Positions 1 through 7,969 of a stretch of 46,434 nucleotides of DNA are shown one piece after another; position 1 is the first letter of the stretch; each line of letters begins with the position of its first letter. The position numbers and the translations under genes were made by a program. Below the pieces are notes generated by a model, which was not told the DNA's origin, made no database searches, and saw only the letters and a program-made list of their open reading frames with translations. The stretch comes from JAWXBK01 sp040878185 (GTDB lineage Bacteria > Pseudomonadota > Alphaproteobacteria > Dongiales > Dongiaceae), in NCBI GenBank assembly GCA_040878185.1, contig JBBDMS010000067.1:1-46434 (forward strand), written 5' to 3'.

Positions 1-541
1 GGCGCGCGACCGCGCGGGCGCGGACCACGCCGCCCACGTCGGGCGACACGATGACCAGGTCGCCGCCGCGGCCGTATTTCATTTCGATGTCGTTGGTGAG
101 GACCGGTGCGCCATAGAGATTGTCGGTCGGGATGTCGAAGAAGCCCTGGATCTGACCGGCATGGAGATCGAGGGTGAGAACGCGATCGGCGCCGGCGACG
201 GTGATGAGGTTGGCGACGAGCTTGGCCGAGATCGGCGTACGCGGGCCCGATTTTCGGTCCTGGCGCGCATAGCCGTAATAGGGAATGACCGCGGTGGTGC
301 GCCGTGCGGAGCCGCGCTTCAGCGCATCGAGCGCGACCAGCAGCTCCATCAGATTGTCGTTCGCCGGAAACGACGTCGACTGGATCACGAACACGTCCTC
401 GCCGCGGACGTTCTCGTGAATCTCGACGAACACTTCCATGTCCGAAAATCGCCGCACGCTCGCCTGCGTAAGCGGCAAATTGAGATAGGCGGAGATCGCC
501 TCGGCCAGCGGCCGATTGCTGTTTCCGGTCAGGATCTTCAT
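1..541 (-). CDS. prs: Ribose-phosphate pyrophosphokinase (PRPP synthetase), 3'-truncated by window edge
   Basis: Makes 5-phosphoribosyl-1-pyrophosphate from ribose 5-phosphate and ATP, feeding nucleotide, His and Trp synthesis in the cytoplasm. The translation begins MKILTGNSNRPLAEAISAYL and runs through RRFSDMEVFVEIHENVRGED, the family's N-terminal signature, then PYYGYARQDRK, the ATP-binding flexible region, and DLHAGQIQGFFDIPTDNLYG. About 180 of the roughly 310 usual residues are inside the window; the C-terminal PRPP-binding loop lies beyond the edge. The ATG at 541 is preceded by a GGGGAGAAGG ribosome site about 6 bases upstream. It lies last in the lgt-midA-pgeF-M24 direction but has a good promoter of its own in the 149-base gap, so it is probably expressed independently. 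Identification is secure. Confidence 0.96.
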   Translation of the reverse strand, partial: MKILTGNSNRPLAEAISAYLNLPLTQASVRRFSDMEVFVEIHENVRGEDVFVIQSTSFPANDNLMELLVALDALKRGSARRTTAVIPYYGYARQDRKSGPRTPISAKLVANLITVAGADRVLTLDLHAGQIQGFFDIPTDNLYGAPVLTNDIEMKYGRGGDLVIVSPDVGGVVRARAVAR

Positions 542-620
542 GCCGAGCCTTCTCCCCGCAACGGCCGCGGCGCGCGCCACCGGCGTTGCCGGCGGGCTGC
601 CCCGCGCTCAAGGCGCGCGG

Positions 621-649
621 ACCATAACAAACCGTCATAGGACTGTAAA
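621..649 (-). promoter_or_regulatory. Sigma-70-type promoter of prs
   Basis: On the minus strand TTTACA (649-644) and TATGGT (626-621) are separated by exactly 17 bases, giving a start about 75 bases before the prs ATG. The leader between them can form a GC hairpin (577-595, loop AAC). Consensus match is 5/6 and 4/6; inferred, not shown. Confidence 0.5.
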
Positions 650-690
650 CGACCGGAGCAGGCGCCCAAGCCGCTGATCCGGCGCGGTTT

Positions 691-756
691 TCAGATCAGG
701 ATCAGGACCACGAGCCCGATCAGGCAGGCGCCGACGAACAGGATCATATGCGGCAT
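691..756 (-). CDS. Tiny single-pass membrane protein (21 aa)
   Basis: A 21-codon frame (MPHMILFVGACLIGLVVLIL plus a final I) starting 10 bases after the M24 stop and ending in TGA. Nearly the whole peptide is one hydrophobic helix, as in many bacterial small membrane proteins. The spacing from the upstream gene suggests translation from the same transcript. There is no charged tail and no family I recognise. A second ATG three codons in is an alternative start. Hydrophobic frames of this size can occur by chance in GC-rich DNA, so it is a candidate gene only. Confidence 0.35.
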   Translation of the reverse strand: MPHMILFVGACLIGLVVLILI

Positions 757-765
757 CGCCGGCCT

Positions 766-1917
766 CTATCCGACCACCAGTTCGAGCGAGGCCTTCGACA
801 ACGGTTCGGCGCCGTTCGCGGTCACCAGCGAAGTCCGTCCATGCGTCATCGCGATGCCCGTCTCGCTGTCGAAGATCATGATGTGGATGAAGAACACCAT
901 GCCCGGTGCCGCTTCGACGGAGTTGGCGTGATAGAACATCGGCCAGTCCATCCAGTTCGGCGCGAAGGTGGTGCCGAGGCTGTAACCGGTCGCATTCAGA
1001 CGATGCTTGCGATACCCGGCGGCGTCACAAATCCGCGCATAGGCGTCGAAAACTTCGCCGATTGGCCGACCGGGTTTGAGCGCCGCTTCGCTTTCGAACA
1101 GAGCCTCGACCGCGAGCTTGTGCATGTCGCGCTGTTGTGGCGGTACCTTGCCGATCGGAATCGTGCGCATGAGACACGCATGGTAATGACGATAGACGCC
1201 GGCGAATTCGAGCGTGAGCTGGTCGACCGGATCGAGATGCCGCCGGCCGGTGAAGTAACGGCAGAGCAAGGCGGCCTTGCCCGAACCGATGATGAACTCG
1301 CTGGCCGCATCGTCGCCGCCGCCGCGCAGGATGACGCTCTGCATCGCCGCCAGAATATCGCCTTCGAAGGCACCGGGGCCGGCAAGCCGGTTTGCTTCCC
1401 CGAGTGCGGTATCGGCAAGCGCGGCTGCCTTGCGCACATATTCGATCTCCGCCAAGCTTTTGACGACGCGCAGCCGGGTCACCAGTTCAGATTCATCTTC
1501 CAGCGTGCAGAATCCGTCGAGCGCCGCGTTCAATCGCATGCCGTTGCGGCCGGTCAGGCCGTAGGACTCGTACTCGACGCCGAGTCTTTTGCCGCTGAGT
1601 CCGAAGTCGGCGAGGATCGATTTCAGTTCCTGTGAAGGATTGACGTCGGGCGCATCGACCCAGATGCGAATATCCTCAATGACCGAAGTGAGCTGCGCCT
1701 GGAGCAAATCGGGCGAGCGCGTCAGCAGCATCAGCCGGCCGTCGGCACCGAAATAGAGGCACTGGAAGAACACGTATCCGACCGTGTCGTAACCGGTCAG
1801 ATAGAACATGCTCTCCTGACGGAAGAGCAGCATGCCGTCGAGGCCGCGTGCCTGCATCGCCTCCATTGCGCGGGCTTGCCGACCCGCCAGTTCCTCGCGG
1901 CTGAAATGCAGCGCCAC
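766..1917 (-). CDS. M24-family (pita-bread fold) protein lacking the metal ligands; creatinase/DoeA-like hydrolase candidate
   Basis: 383 residues: an N-terminal creatinase-type domain (about 1-150, with FRQESMFYLTGYDT) and a C-terminal pita-bread domain. M24 aminopeptidases bind two metals through Asp, Asp, His, Glu and Glu. Here the equivalent places read LEFAGVYRHYHACLMRT (first Asp is Glu237, second replaced near Ala247), GYSLG instead of GHGIG (His to Tyr312), FFIHIMIF (Glu to His345) and MTHGRTSLVT (last Glu replaced). Creatinase and ectoine hydrolase DoeA are metal-free members using a catalytic His; His244 or His246 could serve. The start is GTG with GGAG 8 bases upstream, 2 bases after pgeF. 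Often annotated Xaa-Pro aminopeptidase, but that activity is doubtful. Substrate unknown. Confidence 0.8.
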   Translation of the reverse strand: MALHFSREELAGRQARAMEAMQARGLDGMLLFRQESMFYLTGYDTVGYVFFQCLYFGADGRLMLLTRSPDLLQAQLTSVIEDIRIWVDAPDVNPSQELKSILADFGLSGKRLGVEYESYGLTGRNGMRLNAALDGFCTLEDESELVTRLRVVKSLAEIEYVRKAAALADTALGEANRLAGPGAFEGDILAAMQSVILRGGGDDAASEFIIGSGKAALLCRYFTGRRHLDPVDQLTLEFAGVYRHYHACLMRTIPIGKVPPQQRDMHKLAVEALFESEAALKPGRPIGEVFDAYARICDAAGYRKHRLNATGYSLGTTFAPNWMDWPMFYHANSVEAAPGMVFFIHIMIFDSETGIAMTHGRTSLVTANGAEPLSKASLELVVG

Positions 1918-1919
1918 GA

Positions 1920-2693
1920 TCAGTTCTCCAGAGCAATGATCGAGAGCAGCCGGCCGTAATCGCGCCGGCCTTCGAGAACGGTGCGACGGTAGCTGAAGAA
2001 ACGTTCCGGCTCCGCGCAGGTGTCGGCGGGCAGCCGCGCGACGGCGCGAACGCCGGCTGCATGAAGGCGCGATTCGACATAGGCCGACAGGTCGAACAGA
2101 TAGTGATCGGCGCGCGACGACGGACGGAAATATCGCGCGTTCTTCTCATCCTGCGCGAGAAACGGTGCCGGAAATTCCGGACCCACCTCATAGGATCGCG
2201 GCCCGATGCAAGGTCCGATCGCTGCATGGATGCGCGCCGGCTGCGCGCCCTTCTGCGTCATCGCGGCGACCGTCTCTTCGACGATGCCCGAGATCGCACC
2301 GCGCCAGCCGGCATGGGCCGCGCCGATCACGCGCGCCTGCGCATCGGCCAGCAGCACCGGTGCACAATCGGCCGTGAGAATACCGAGTGCGATTCCGGGC
2401 CGATCGGTAATCATCGCGTCGACTTCGGGCGCATCGCCGGCTTTGTGCGGTCGCTCGACCGTGGCGACGCGCGTGCTGTGCGTCTGATAGGCGGTGACCA
2501 GCGCTTCGGCCGGCACATCGAGCGCACCCGCCGCGCGACGACGGTTCTCGGCGACATGCGCCGGATCGTCCTTTGACCCGAAGCCGCAATTCAGCGATTC
2601 GTAGATCCCTTCGCTGACGCCGCCTTCGCGGGTCAGAAAAGCGTGCCGCACGCCGCTGAGCGGCGCCAGCAGGTCGGTTTCGATGGCGCTCAC
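1920..2693 (-). CDS. pgeF: Peptidoglycan editing factor / multi-copper polyphenol-oxidase-like protein
   Basis: 257 residues of the YfiH/YlmD family. Members have purine-nucleoside phosphorylase or hydrolase activity in vitro and, in E. coli, keep wrongly built muropeptides out of peptidoglycan. The zinc-binding residues are visible as His72 (AYQTHST), Cys110 (TADCAPVLLAD) and His127 (AAHAGWRGA), followed by AAIGPCIGPRSYEVG. The start is GTG, sharing GTGA with the stop of midA, which indicates translational coupling. Its place between midA and the M24 gene in a minus-strand run from lgt fits an envelope-linked operon. The family call is firm; the exact cellular role in this organism is inferred. 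Confidence 0.92.
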   Translation of the reverse strand: MSAIETDLLAPLSGVRHAFLTREGGVSEGIYESLNCGFGSKDDPAHVAENRRRAAGALDVPAEALVTAYQTHSTRVATVERPHKAGDAPEVDAMITDRPGIALGILTADCAPVLLADAQARVIGAAHAGWRGAISGIVEETVAAMTQKGAQPARIHAAIGPCIGPRSYEVGPEFPAPFLAQDEKNARYFRPSSRADHYLFDLSAYVESRLHAAGVRAVARLPADTCAEPERFFSYRRTVLEGRRDYGRLLSIIALEN

Positions 2694-3841
2694 GGTTCGA
2701 CACCCCTCCCGCGCCGCGACGGCAGGTCATGCTCGTCGGCGGCGAAACCCGGCGGCGGTGTGTCGCCGGCGGTAATCGCCATGGCCTTGAACAAATTGCC
2801 CATCTGCGTCTCGTCGAGCAAGCGCACCAGGGCTGCTTCGATATCGGCCTTCTGTTCGGCCGTCGCATTCTCGCCAAGCTGGGTGGCGCGTTCGCGGATG
2901 CCAAGCCGTTCGAGCAAAACGCGCTGCGGGATCGGACCCCAGACCCGCGCACCGGTTTCGCCCGCGGCGCGCGCGATCGCACCGAAATCGATATGGGCGG
3001 TAAGATCGGCGTCGCCGGGCGTGTCGAGCGGATCGTGCCGCAGATGGCGACGCACCGCCTGGAAGGTCGGCACCCCGGTCGGGAGCGACGCGCCGTAATC
3101 GACGATCAGGGCGGCACCGCCATGCTGCACGATGCGCTGGCCGATCTCGGCGGCATGAATGAGCGCCGCCGGCGCGACCTCGACGATGCTGCCGACCGGC
3201 AATGCACGCTGACCGGGATCGAGCAGCGCGAGGGTCGCGCCCGGTGCAACATGCTGCCAGTTGAGGCGGCCGGTCGTCGCATCGAAGCCCACTGCGCGTT
3301 CGCGCCATCCAGCCTGTGTCTGCTCATACTGATGTACCGGCAGCGCGTCGAAGAATTCATTCGCGACGAGGAATAGCGGACCGTCCGGCAGATCGCTCAG
3401 TGCATCGTGCCATTCGGGCGGTTCGAGGCCGGCGGTCAGCGGCAGCAGCAATTCCTGCTGGCGGTCGCGCAGGGCCGGGCTGATTTCGACCAGATGCAGC
3501 CGCATCGCATCGAGAAAGGCGGGTCGGATCCGCGCGGCGCGGAGCGCATCGGCCATCAGCGTGCCGCGGCCGGGCCCCAGTTCCGCGAAATTGAACAGCA
3601 CGGGCCCGCCGACCGCCATCCAGTTGAAGAGGGCCCATAACCCGACGAGTTCGCCGAACATCTGGCTCACTTCGGGCGCGGTGACGAAATCGCCGGCCGC
3701 GCCGAACGGATCGCGCGTCGCGTAATAGCCATGTTCGGGATGGCCGAGCGCTTCGGCCATGTAATCGGCAACGGTGAGCGGGCCGTCGGCGCGGATGCGG
3801 CGAACCAGCGCCTCGACCAGTGGAGAGGCCGAGGCGGTCAC
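2690..3841 (-). CDS. Class I SAM-dependent methyltransferase, MidA/NDUFAF7 (DUF185) family
   Basis: 383 residues. The SAM site is FAELGPGRGTLMADALRAA; the family-specific opening region is GPLTVADYMAEALGHPEHGY, then FVTAPEVSQMFGELVGLW. The mitochondrial member NDUFAF7 dimethylates an arginine of the NDUFS2 subunit of respiratory complex I, so a complex I assembly role is the best guess for the bacterial ancestor, though this is not established here. The start is GTG in a GTGA overlap with the stop of lgt, and its own stop overlaps the start of pgeF, so the three genes are tightly coupled. Confidence 0.9.
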   Translation of the reverse strand: MTASASPLVEALVRRIRADGPLTVADYMAEALGHPEHGYYATRDPFGAAGDFVTAPEVSQMFGELVGLWALFNWMAVGGPVLFNFAELGPGRGTLMADALRAARIRPAFLDAMRLHLVEISPALRDRQQELLLPLTAGLEPPEWHDALSDLPDGPLFLVANEFFDALPVHQYEQTQAGWRERAVGFDATTGRLNWQHVAPGATLALLDPGQRALPVGSIVEVAPAALIHAAEIGQRIVQHGGAALIVDYGASLPTGVPTFQAVRRHLRHDPLDTPGDADLTAHIDFGAIARAAGETGARVWGPIPQRVLLERLGIRERATQLGENATAEQKADIEAALVRLLDETQMGNLFKAMAITAGDTPPPGFAADEHDLPSRRGRGVEP

Positions 3842-4647
3842 GAGACCGGTGTCGATGCCGGCCGTGCGCGTGCCATCAGCCAGAAGCCGAACAGCAGCAT
3901 CGGGATCGAAAGAAGCTGGCCCATCGAGGCGATTCCGCCGAGCACTCCGAGATGCGCATCGGGTTCGCGGAAGAACTCGATCAGGATGCGCGAAAGCGCA
4001 TAGCCGACCAGAAACAGGCCGCTGATGAAACCGTATCGCATGCGCGCGTCGCTATGGCGTGCCACGATATAGAGGATGATGAACAGCACGAGGCCTTCGA
4101 GCGCGGCCTCGTAGAGCTGGCTCGGATGGCGCGGAAGCGGCCCGCCGTTCGGGAAGATCATCGCCCAGGCGACATCGGTCGGCTTGCCGTACAGCTCGCC
4201 GTTGATGAAATTGGCGATGCGCCCGAAGAAAAGTCCGATCGGCGTTGCGGCCGCGATCACATCCATCACCGCGAAGAACGGCACGCCGCGCCGGCGCGTA
4301 AAGATCAGGAGCGCGACGATCATGCCGATCAGGCCGCCATGGAAGGACATGCCGCCTTCCCACAGCGCGGGGATCGCCAACGGATTGTCGAGATAATATC
4401 CGGGCTTGTAGAACAGCACATAGCCGAGCCGGCCGCCGAGCAAGACCGCGACGATCGCCCAGACCATGAAATCGTCGAACAGCTCGCGCCCGAGCGCCAG
4501 CGGCGGCTTGCCGGCAAGCCACGCGCAGTAACGCCAGCCGAGCACCAGCCCGACGATGTAGGCGAGCGCGTACCAGCGGATCGCCAGCGGGCCGATCTCG
4601 AACAGGACCGGGTCGATGGCGGGGTAGTCGATGAGAAGAAGTGACAT
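3838..4647 (-). CDS. lgt: Prolipoprotein diacylglyceryl transferase
   Basis: Moves the diacylglyceryl group from phosphatidylglycerol to the lipobox Cys of prolipoproteins at the inner membrane. The 269-residue protein has about seven hydrophobic segments. The Lgt signature SFHGGLIGM holds His103, and GRIANFINGELYG holds Arg143 and Asn146, numbered as in E. coli; HPSQLYEA follows. The ATG at 4647 opens the MSLLLIDYPAIDPVLF N-terminus typical of the family. It is first in the operon with midA and pgeF and is divergent from the serine hydrolase. A substrate is present in the window: the lipoprotein at 25865. pgsA (21376) makes the precursor of the lipid donor. Confidence 0.97.
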   Translation of the reverse strand: MSLLLIDYPAIDPVLFEIGPLAIRWYALAYIVGLVLGWRYCAWLAGKPPLALGRELFDDFMVWAIVAVLLGGRLGYVLFYKPGYYLDNPLAIPALWEGGMSFHGGLIGMIVALLIFTRRRGVPFFAVMDVIAAATPIGLFFGRIANFINGELYGKPTDVAWAMIFPNGGPLPRHPSQLYEAALEGLVLFIILYIVARHSDARMRYGFISGLFLVGYALSRILIEFFREPDAHLGVLGGIASMGQLLSIPMLLFGFWLMARARPASTPVS

Positions 4648-4752
4648 TGCTAGGATGCTTACTCTGGAAATGCACCGACCGGCAATAAGGCCGGGTCGAA
4701 TCGGCCGTTCGGGGCGGTGCGTTCGCCGGACGGCCAGAAAGCGACGCTGTTC

Positions 4753-5970
4753 ATGCCGATCCTGCCCGGATTGAAGTTTCTCCGCTACGCGGCGCCGGTT
4801 CTAGCATTCGTTCTGGCCGCATCGTTCGCAGAGGCGGAGGAGTATCCGGTCGGTACCGTGGATTCGATGTGGTCCGACCCGTACATGATCGGTTCGTACC
4901 GGCATTGGGGCGAAATCTATCCGGTTCGTAACATCCCGCGGTCGGGTGCGGTGAGCGAACTTGCGCGCGGCACGCCGATCGAGAGCCTGACCTATGTCCG
5001 GGGCACGACCGAACGCAATATCGACGAATATTTCGAGCTCAGCCGCGCGACCGGCTTGATCGCGCTGAAGGACGATGAAGTCTTGTTCGAGCGCTACGCG
5101 CTGGGTGCCGATGATGCATCGATGTTCAGCTCGATGTCGGTGGCGAAGTCGATCGCATCGACCCTTGTCGGTTTCGCGATCGAAGACGGGCTGATCGAAT
5201 CGGTCGACGATCCAATCGACAAATATATTCCGGACCTCGTCGGCACGGGTTACGAGGGTGTGCCGATCAAGGCGATCCTGCAGATGTCGTCGGGCATCGC
5301 CTTCATCGAGGATTATACGGCGGCGGCCTCCGACAGCTCGCGGCTGTGGCTCGAAACGGTTCACTATCGCAACACCCAGATCAACGATTTCGTTGCCGAG
5401 ATGGAGCGCAAGCAGGATCCGTTCGTCGATTTCAACTACAAGGGTATCGACACCTCGGCTCTCGGCTGGCTGGTGACGGCGGTCAGCGGAAAAACCCTGT
5501 CCGCCTATGCGGCGGAGAAGCTCTGGGGGCCGCTCGGCATGGAAGCGGACGCGAGCTGGGGCACCGACGGGCGCGGCGACGGCGCGACCGAGATCGCATT
5601 CTGCTGTTTCCAGGCGACGCTGCGCGACTTCGCGCGCTTCGGCCAATTCATGCTGCATCGGGGCACATGGAACGGCACGAAACTTCTGTCCGCCGACTGG
5701 GTCGATGCGGCGACCGCCGTCGACGGCGACCAGGTCGATTACGGCGCGCTCTATCCCGGCTATTCGCTCGGTTACGGCTATCAATGGTGGCTGATGCCGG
5801 GCGAGGATGGCGCGTATTTGGCGGTCGGCGTCAACGGGCAGTTCATCTACGTGAACCCCGCGAAGAACATGGTCGTCGCGGCGACGCATGTGTGGCGGCG
5901 TTTCTGGGATGACAACCTCGAAAAGGAATTCTATGCGCTGATCGATGGCTTCATCGCCGCAACCGATTGA
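4753..5970 (+). CDS. Exported serine hydrolase, class C beta-lactamase / NylB-like fold
   Basis: 405 residues from ATG 4753. The N-terminus (KFLRYAAPVLAFVLAASFA then EAEE) is a Sec signal peptide, so the enzyme acts in the periplasm. The nucleophile motif SxxK is FSSMSVAKS (Ser129, Lys132). NYKGIDTSALG stands at the YxN region, and GVNGQFIYVNP replaces the KTG box; such GxxGQ boxes occur in 6-aminohexanoate-dimer hydrolase relatives. The true substrate could be an ester, an amide or a peptidoglycan fragment. A GTG at 4717 would add 12 residues ahead of the signal peptide and is less likely. It sits between lgt and the ubiK-type gene, which I would expect as divergent neighbours, so it may be a later insertion there. 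Confidence 0.85.
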   Translation: MPILPGLKFLRYAAPVLAFVLAASFAEAEEYPVGTVDSMWSDPYMIGSYRHWGEIYPVRNIPRSGAVSELARGTPIESLTYVRGTTERNIDEYFELSRATGLIALKDDEVLFERYALGADDASMFSSMSVAKSIASTLVGFAIEDGLIESVDDPIDKYIPDLVGTGYEGVPIKAILQMSSGIAFIEDYTAAASDSSRLWLETVHYRNTQINDFVAEMERKQDPFVDFNYKGIDTSALGWLVTAVSGKTLSAYAAEKLWGPLGMEADASWGTDGRGDGATEIAFCCFQATLRDFARFGQFMLHRGTWNGTKLLSADWVDAATAVDGDQVDYGALYPGYSLGYGYQWWLMPGEDGAYLAVGVNGQFIYVNPAKNMVVAATHVWRRFWDDNLEKEFYALIDGFIAATD

Positions 5971-6056
5971 TAGCCCGGCGCGGTTGTGTCGGATACCGCG
6001 GCGTACCAGATTGGATATCGGACCAACGCGTTTATCGGATCAGCGGGAGACAGGAC

Positions 6057-6431
6057 ATGCAGACCGACAACCGGATTCTCGACGACCTCGCCCGCGTCGC
6101 GAGCGGCGCCCTTTCCGGCGTGACCGGTATCAAGCGCGAGGTCGAGGCGCGGCTGAAGGATCAGTTCTCGCGCATCCTCGCAGACATGGATGTAGTCGCG
6201 CGCGAGGAATTCGAGGTGGTGCGGGCGATGGCCGCCCGGGCGCGCGCCGAGCAAGGCGCGCTCGAGGATCGCGTCGCCCGTCTCGAGGCGCGGATCGCGG
6301 GTCTCGAGGCACGGCTCGAAGCGGCTGAGACCGCGCCCACGCAATCGCCGGCCGCGCCCGATATCGATCCCCTGGGCGATGCTGCGGGCAATGCCGGGGG
6401 CGATGCCGGCAAGGACCCGGCCGCGAGCTGA
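6057..6431 (+). CDS. ubiK: Accessory factor UbiK family (BMFP domain) protein
   Basis: 124 residues. The conserved BMFP region is DDLARVASGALSGVTGIKRE followed by FSRILADMDVVAREEFEVV, then a coiled coil of Glu/Arg/Ala/Leu heptads (VARLEARIAGLEARLEAAE) and a low-complexity Gly/Asp/Ala tail. In E. coli UbiK binds UbiJ and helps the ubiquinone-synthesis complex; members trimerise and bind membranes. The alphaproteobacterial form is assigned by family only. A GGGAG ribosome site lies 7 bases before ATG 6057; an upstream in-frame extension is rejected for lack of one. Confidence 0.85.
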   Translation: MQTDNRILDDLARVASGALSGVTGIKREVEARLKDQFSRILADMDVVAREEFEVVRAMAARARAEQGALEDRVARLEARIAGLEARLEAAETAPTQSPAAPDIDPLGDAAGNAGGDAGKDPAAS

Positions 6432-6518
6432 GGCTTCTATCGGCGAATCCGACGGCTCCGGGGCGATCCTTATCCGGTTTGCAAAATCTCTCCTTGAACC
6501 CCCCGCAGCCTTTTGGCA

Positions 6519-6559
6519 GGCTAGATGTGGTGGGCCAACCTCTAAACAGGGCTAGATGT
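6519..6559. repeat. 10-bp direct repeat upstream of the YbjN gene
   Basis: GGCTAGATGT occurs at 6519-6528 and again at 6550-6559, 31 bases (about three helical turns) apart, in the 193-base gap before the YbjN gene. It might be a regulator site; nothing else in the gap is recognisable. Confidence 0.3.
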
Positions 6560-6624
6560 CGGGGTCCGGCACGGTCCACCATAGGGCGGGCTCCGCGCAT
6601 CGGCCTACCGGCTGGGGGTGGTTC

Positions 6625-7128
6625 ATGGCCATTTATGCGGCTGAACGGACGGAACCCCGGAACAATCCCATCGACGTCCTCGAAGAACTCGTCAACGCCA
6701 ACGAGTGGCGGTTCGACCGCTCGGGCGAGGACGAAATGGTCGTCGAAGTTCCGGGTCGCTGGAGCGAGCTCAGACTGTTCTTTGTCTGGCAGGAAGACCT
6801 GTCGGCCATGTACTTCTCCTGTCTCTTCGACCTCCGCGTGCCGGAAAAGAAGCGGCTGGCCACGGCCGAGCTGCTGAGCCTGATCAACGAAAAGCTCTGG
6901 CTTGGCCATTTCGACCTCTGCTCCGACGAGCTCGTACCGCTGTTCCGCCATACCGTGCTGATGCGCGGGGTCGGCGGCGTTTCGGCCGAGCAGCTCGAAG
7001 ATCTGGTCGACACCGCGGTTACCGAATGCGAGCGTTTCTATCCGGCCTTCCAGTTCGTATTGTGGGGCGGGAAGAACGCGAAGGAGGCGGTAGCGGCCGC
7101 GCTGGTGGAGACCGTCGGCGAGGCCTGA
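6625..7128 (+). CDS. YbjN domain-containing protein
   Basis: 167 residues beginning MAIYAAERTEPRNNPIDVLE. The fold resembles type III secretion chaperones (YbjN family): NEWRFDRSGEDEMVVEVPGR, then LRLFFVWQEDLSAMYFSCLF and ELLSLINEKLWLGHFDLCSD. It is cytoplasmic with no signal peptide. E. coli YbjN affects motility and stress responses, but no biochemical function is established. It lies 12 bases before proC and is probably co-transcribed; the pairing of ubiK, ybjN and proC genes is one I associate with alphaproteobacteria. ATG 6625 is preferred over an earlier in-frame ATG because the homologous region begins just after it. Confidence 0.82.
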   Translation: MAIYAAERTEPRNNPIDVLEELVNANEWRFDRSGEDEMVVEVPGRWSELRLFFVWQEDLSAMYFSCLFDLRVPEKKRLATAELLSLINEKLWLGHFDLCSDELVPLFRHTVLMRGVGGVSAEQLEDLVDTAVTECERFYPAFQFVLWGGKNAKEAVAAALVETVGEA

Positions 7129-7140
7129 TCCGGCATTGGA

Positions 7141-7962
7141 ATGAACGAGGCGAAGGGGCCGCTGCTGCTGGTCGGCGGCGGCAAGATGGGCGGCGCGCTG
7201 TTGCGCGGCTGGCTCGATGGCGGCCTGGCGGCGGCCGATGCCGTGGTGGTGGAACCCAATCCAGAATCGCTGGCGGACGAGGCCAAACGCGGTGTGCGGA
7301 TCGTCGCCGATGGCGGCGCGATCCCGGCCGGGTTTCGTCCGCGCGTCGTGGTCCTCGCGGTCAAGCCCCAGATGATGGACAAGGTCCTGCCGGACTATCG
7401 GCGCTTCGCGGTGCCGGGCACGCTGTTCCTCTCGATCGCCGCGGGCAAGACCATCGCCTATTTCGAACGTGGCCTCGGCGCCGATACCGCCATCGTCCGC
7501 TCGATGCCGAACACGCCGGCGGCGGTCGGCCGCGGGATCACCGTCTGCAGTGCCAATGCGAAAGCGAGGGCGGCGGATCGCGTGCTAACCGATGCGCTGC
7601 TCTCGGCCGTCGGGGAGGTGCATTGGGTTGCCGACGAAGCGCAGCTCGACGCGGTCACCGCCGTCTCGGGTGGCGGCCCGGCTTACGTGTTCCTGCTGAT
7701 CGAATGCCTGGCGAAGGCCGGGATCGAAGCCGGCCTGCCGGCCGATCTTGCGATGCGGCTCGCGCGCGTTACGGTATCGGGCTCGGGCGAACTGGCGCGT
7801 CGCTCGGATGAACCGGCGGCCGTGTTGCGCCAGAATGTGTCCAGCCCGGCCGGCACGACGCTGGAGGCGCTGAAGGTGCTGATGAAAGATGAAGCGTTGC
7901 AATCTCTGCTGACCGACGCGATCGCCGCCGCAACGCGGCGTTCGCGCGAACTCGCGGAATAG
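7141..7962 (+). CDS. proC: Pyrroline-5-carboxylate reductase
   Basis: Last step of proline synthesis: reduces 1-pyrroline-5-carboxylate with NAD(P)H in the cytoplasm. 273 residues. The N-terminal Rossmann motif is LLLVGGGKMGGALLRGW; the C-terminal dimer and substrate domain holds TAVSGGGPAYVFLLIECLAK and NVSSPAGTTLEALKVL, the P5CR signature. Nothing is missing. It is closely spaced with the YbjN gene upstream and the YbaK gene 7 bases downstream, so the three likely form one transcript. Confidence 0.96.
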   Translation: MNEAKGPLLLVGGGKMGGALLRGWLDGGLAAADAVVVEPNPESLADEAKRGVRIVADGGAIPAGFRPRVVVLAVKPQMMDKVLPDYRRFAVPGTLFLSIAAGKTIAYFERGLGADTAIVRSMPNTPAAVGRGITVCSANAKARAADRVLTDALLSAVGEVHWVADEAQLDAVTAVSGGGPAYVFLLIECLAKAGIEAGLPADLAMRLARVTVSGSGELARRSDEPAAVLRQNVSSPAGTTLEALKVLMKDEALQSLLTDAIAAATRRSRELAE

Positions 7963-7969
7963 GCGCGGC

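Noticed and set aside
577..595. Hairpin in the prs leader as a terminator
   Set aside because: The stem (CCGCCGGC/GCCGGTGG on the minus strand) has no T tract and lies downstream of the prs promoter, so it is not a simple terminator.
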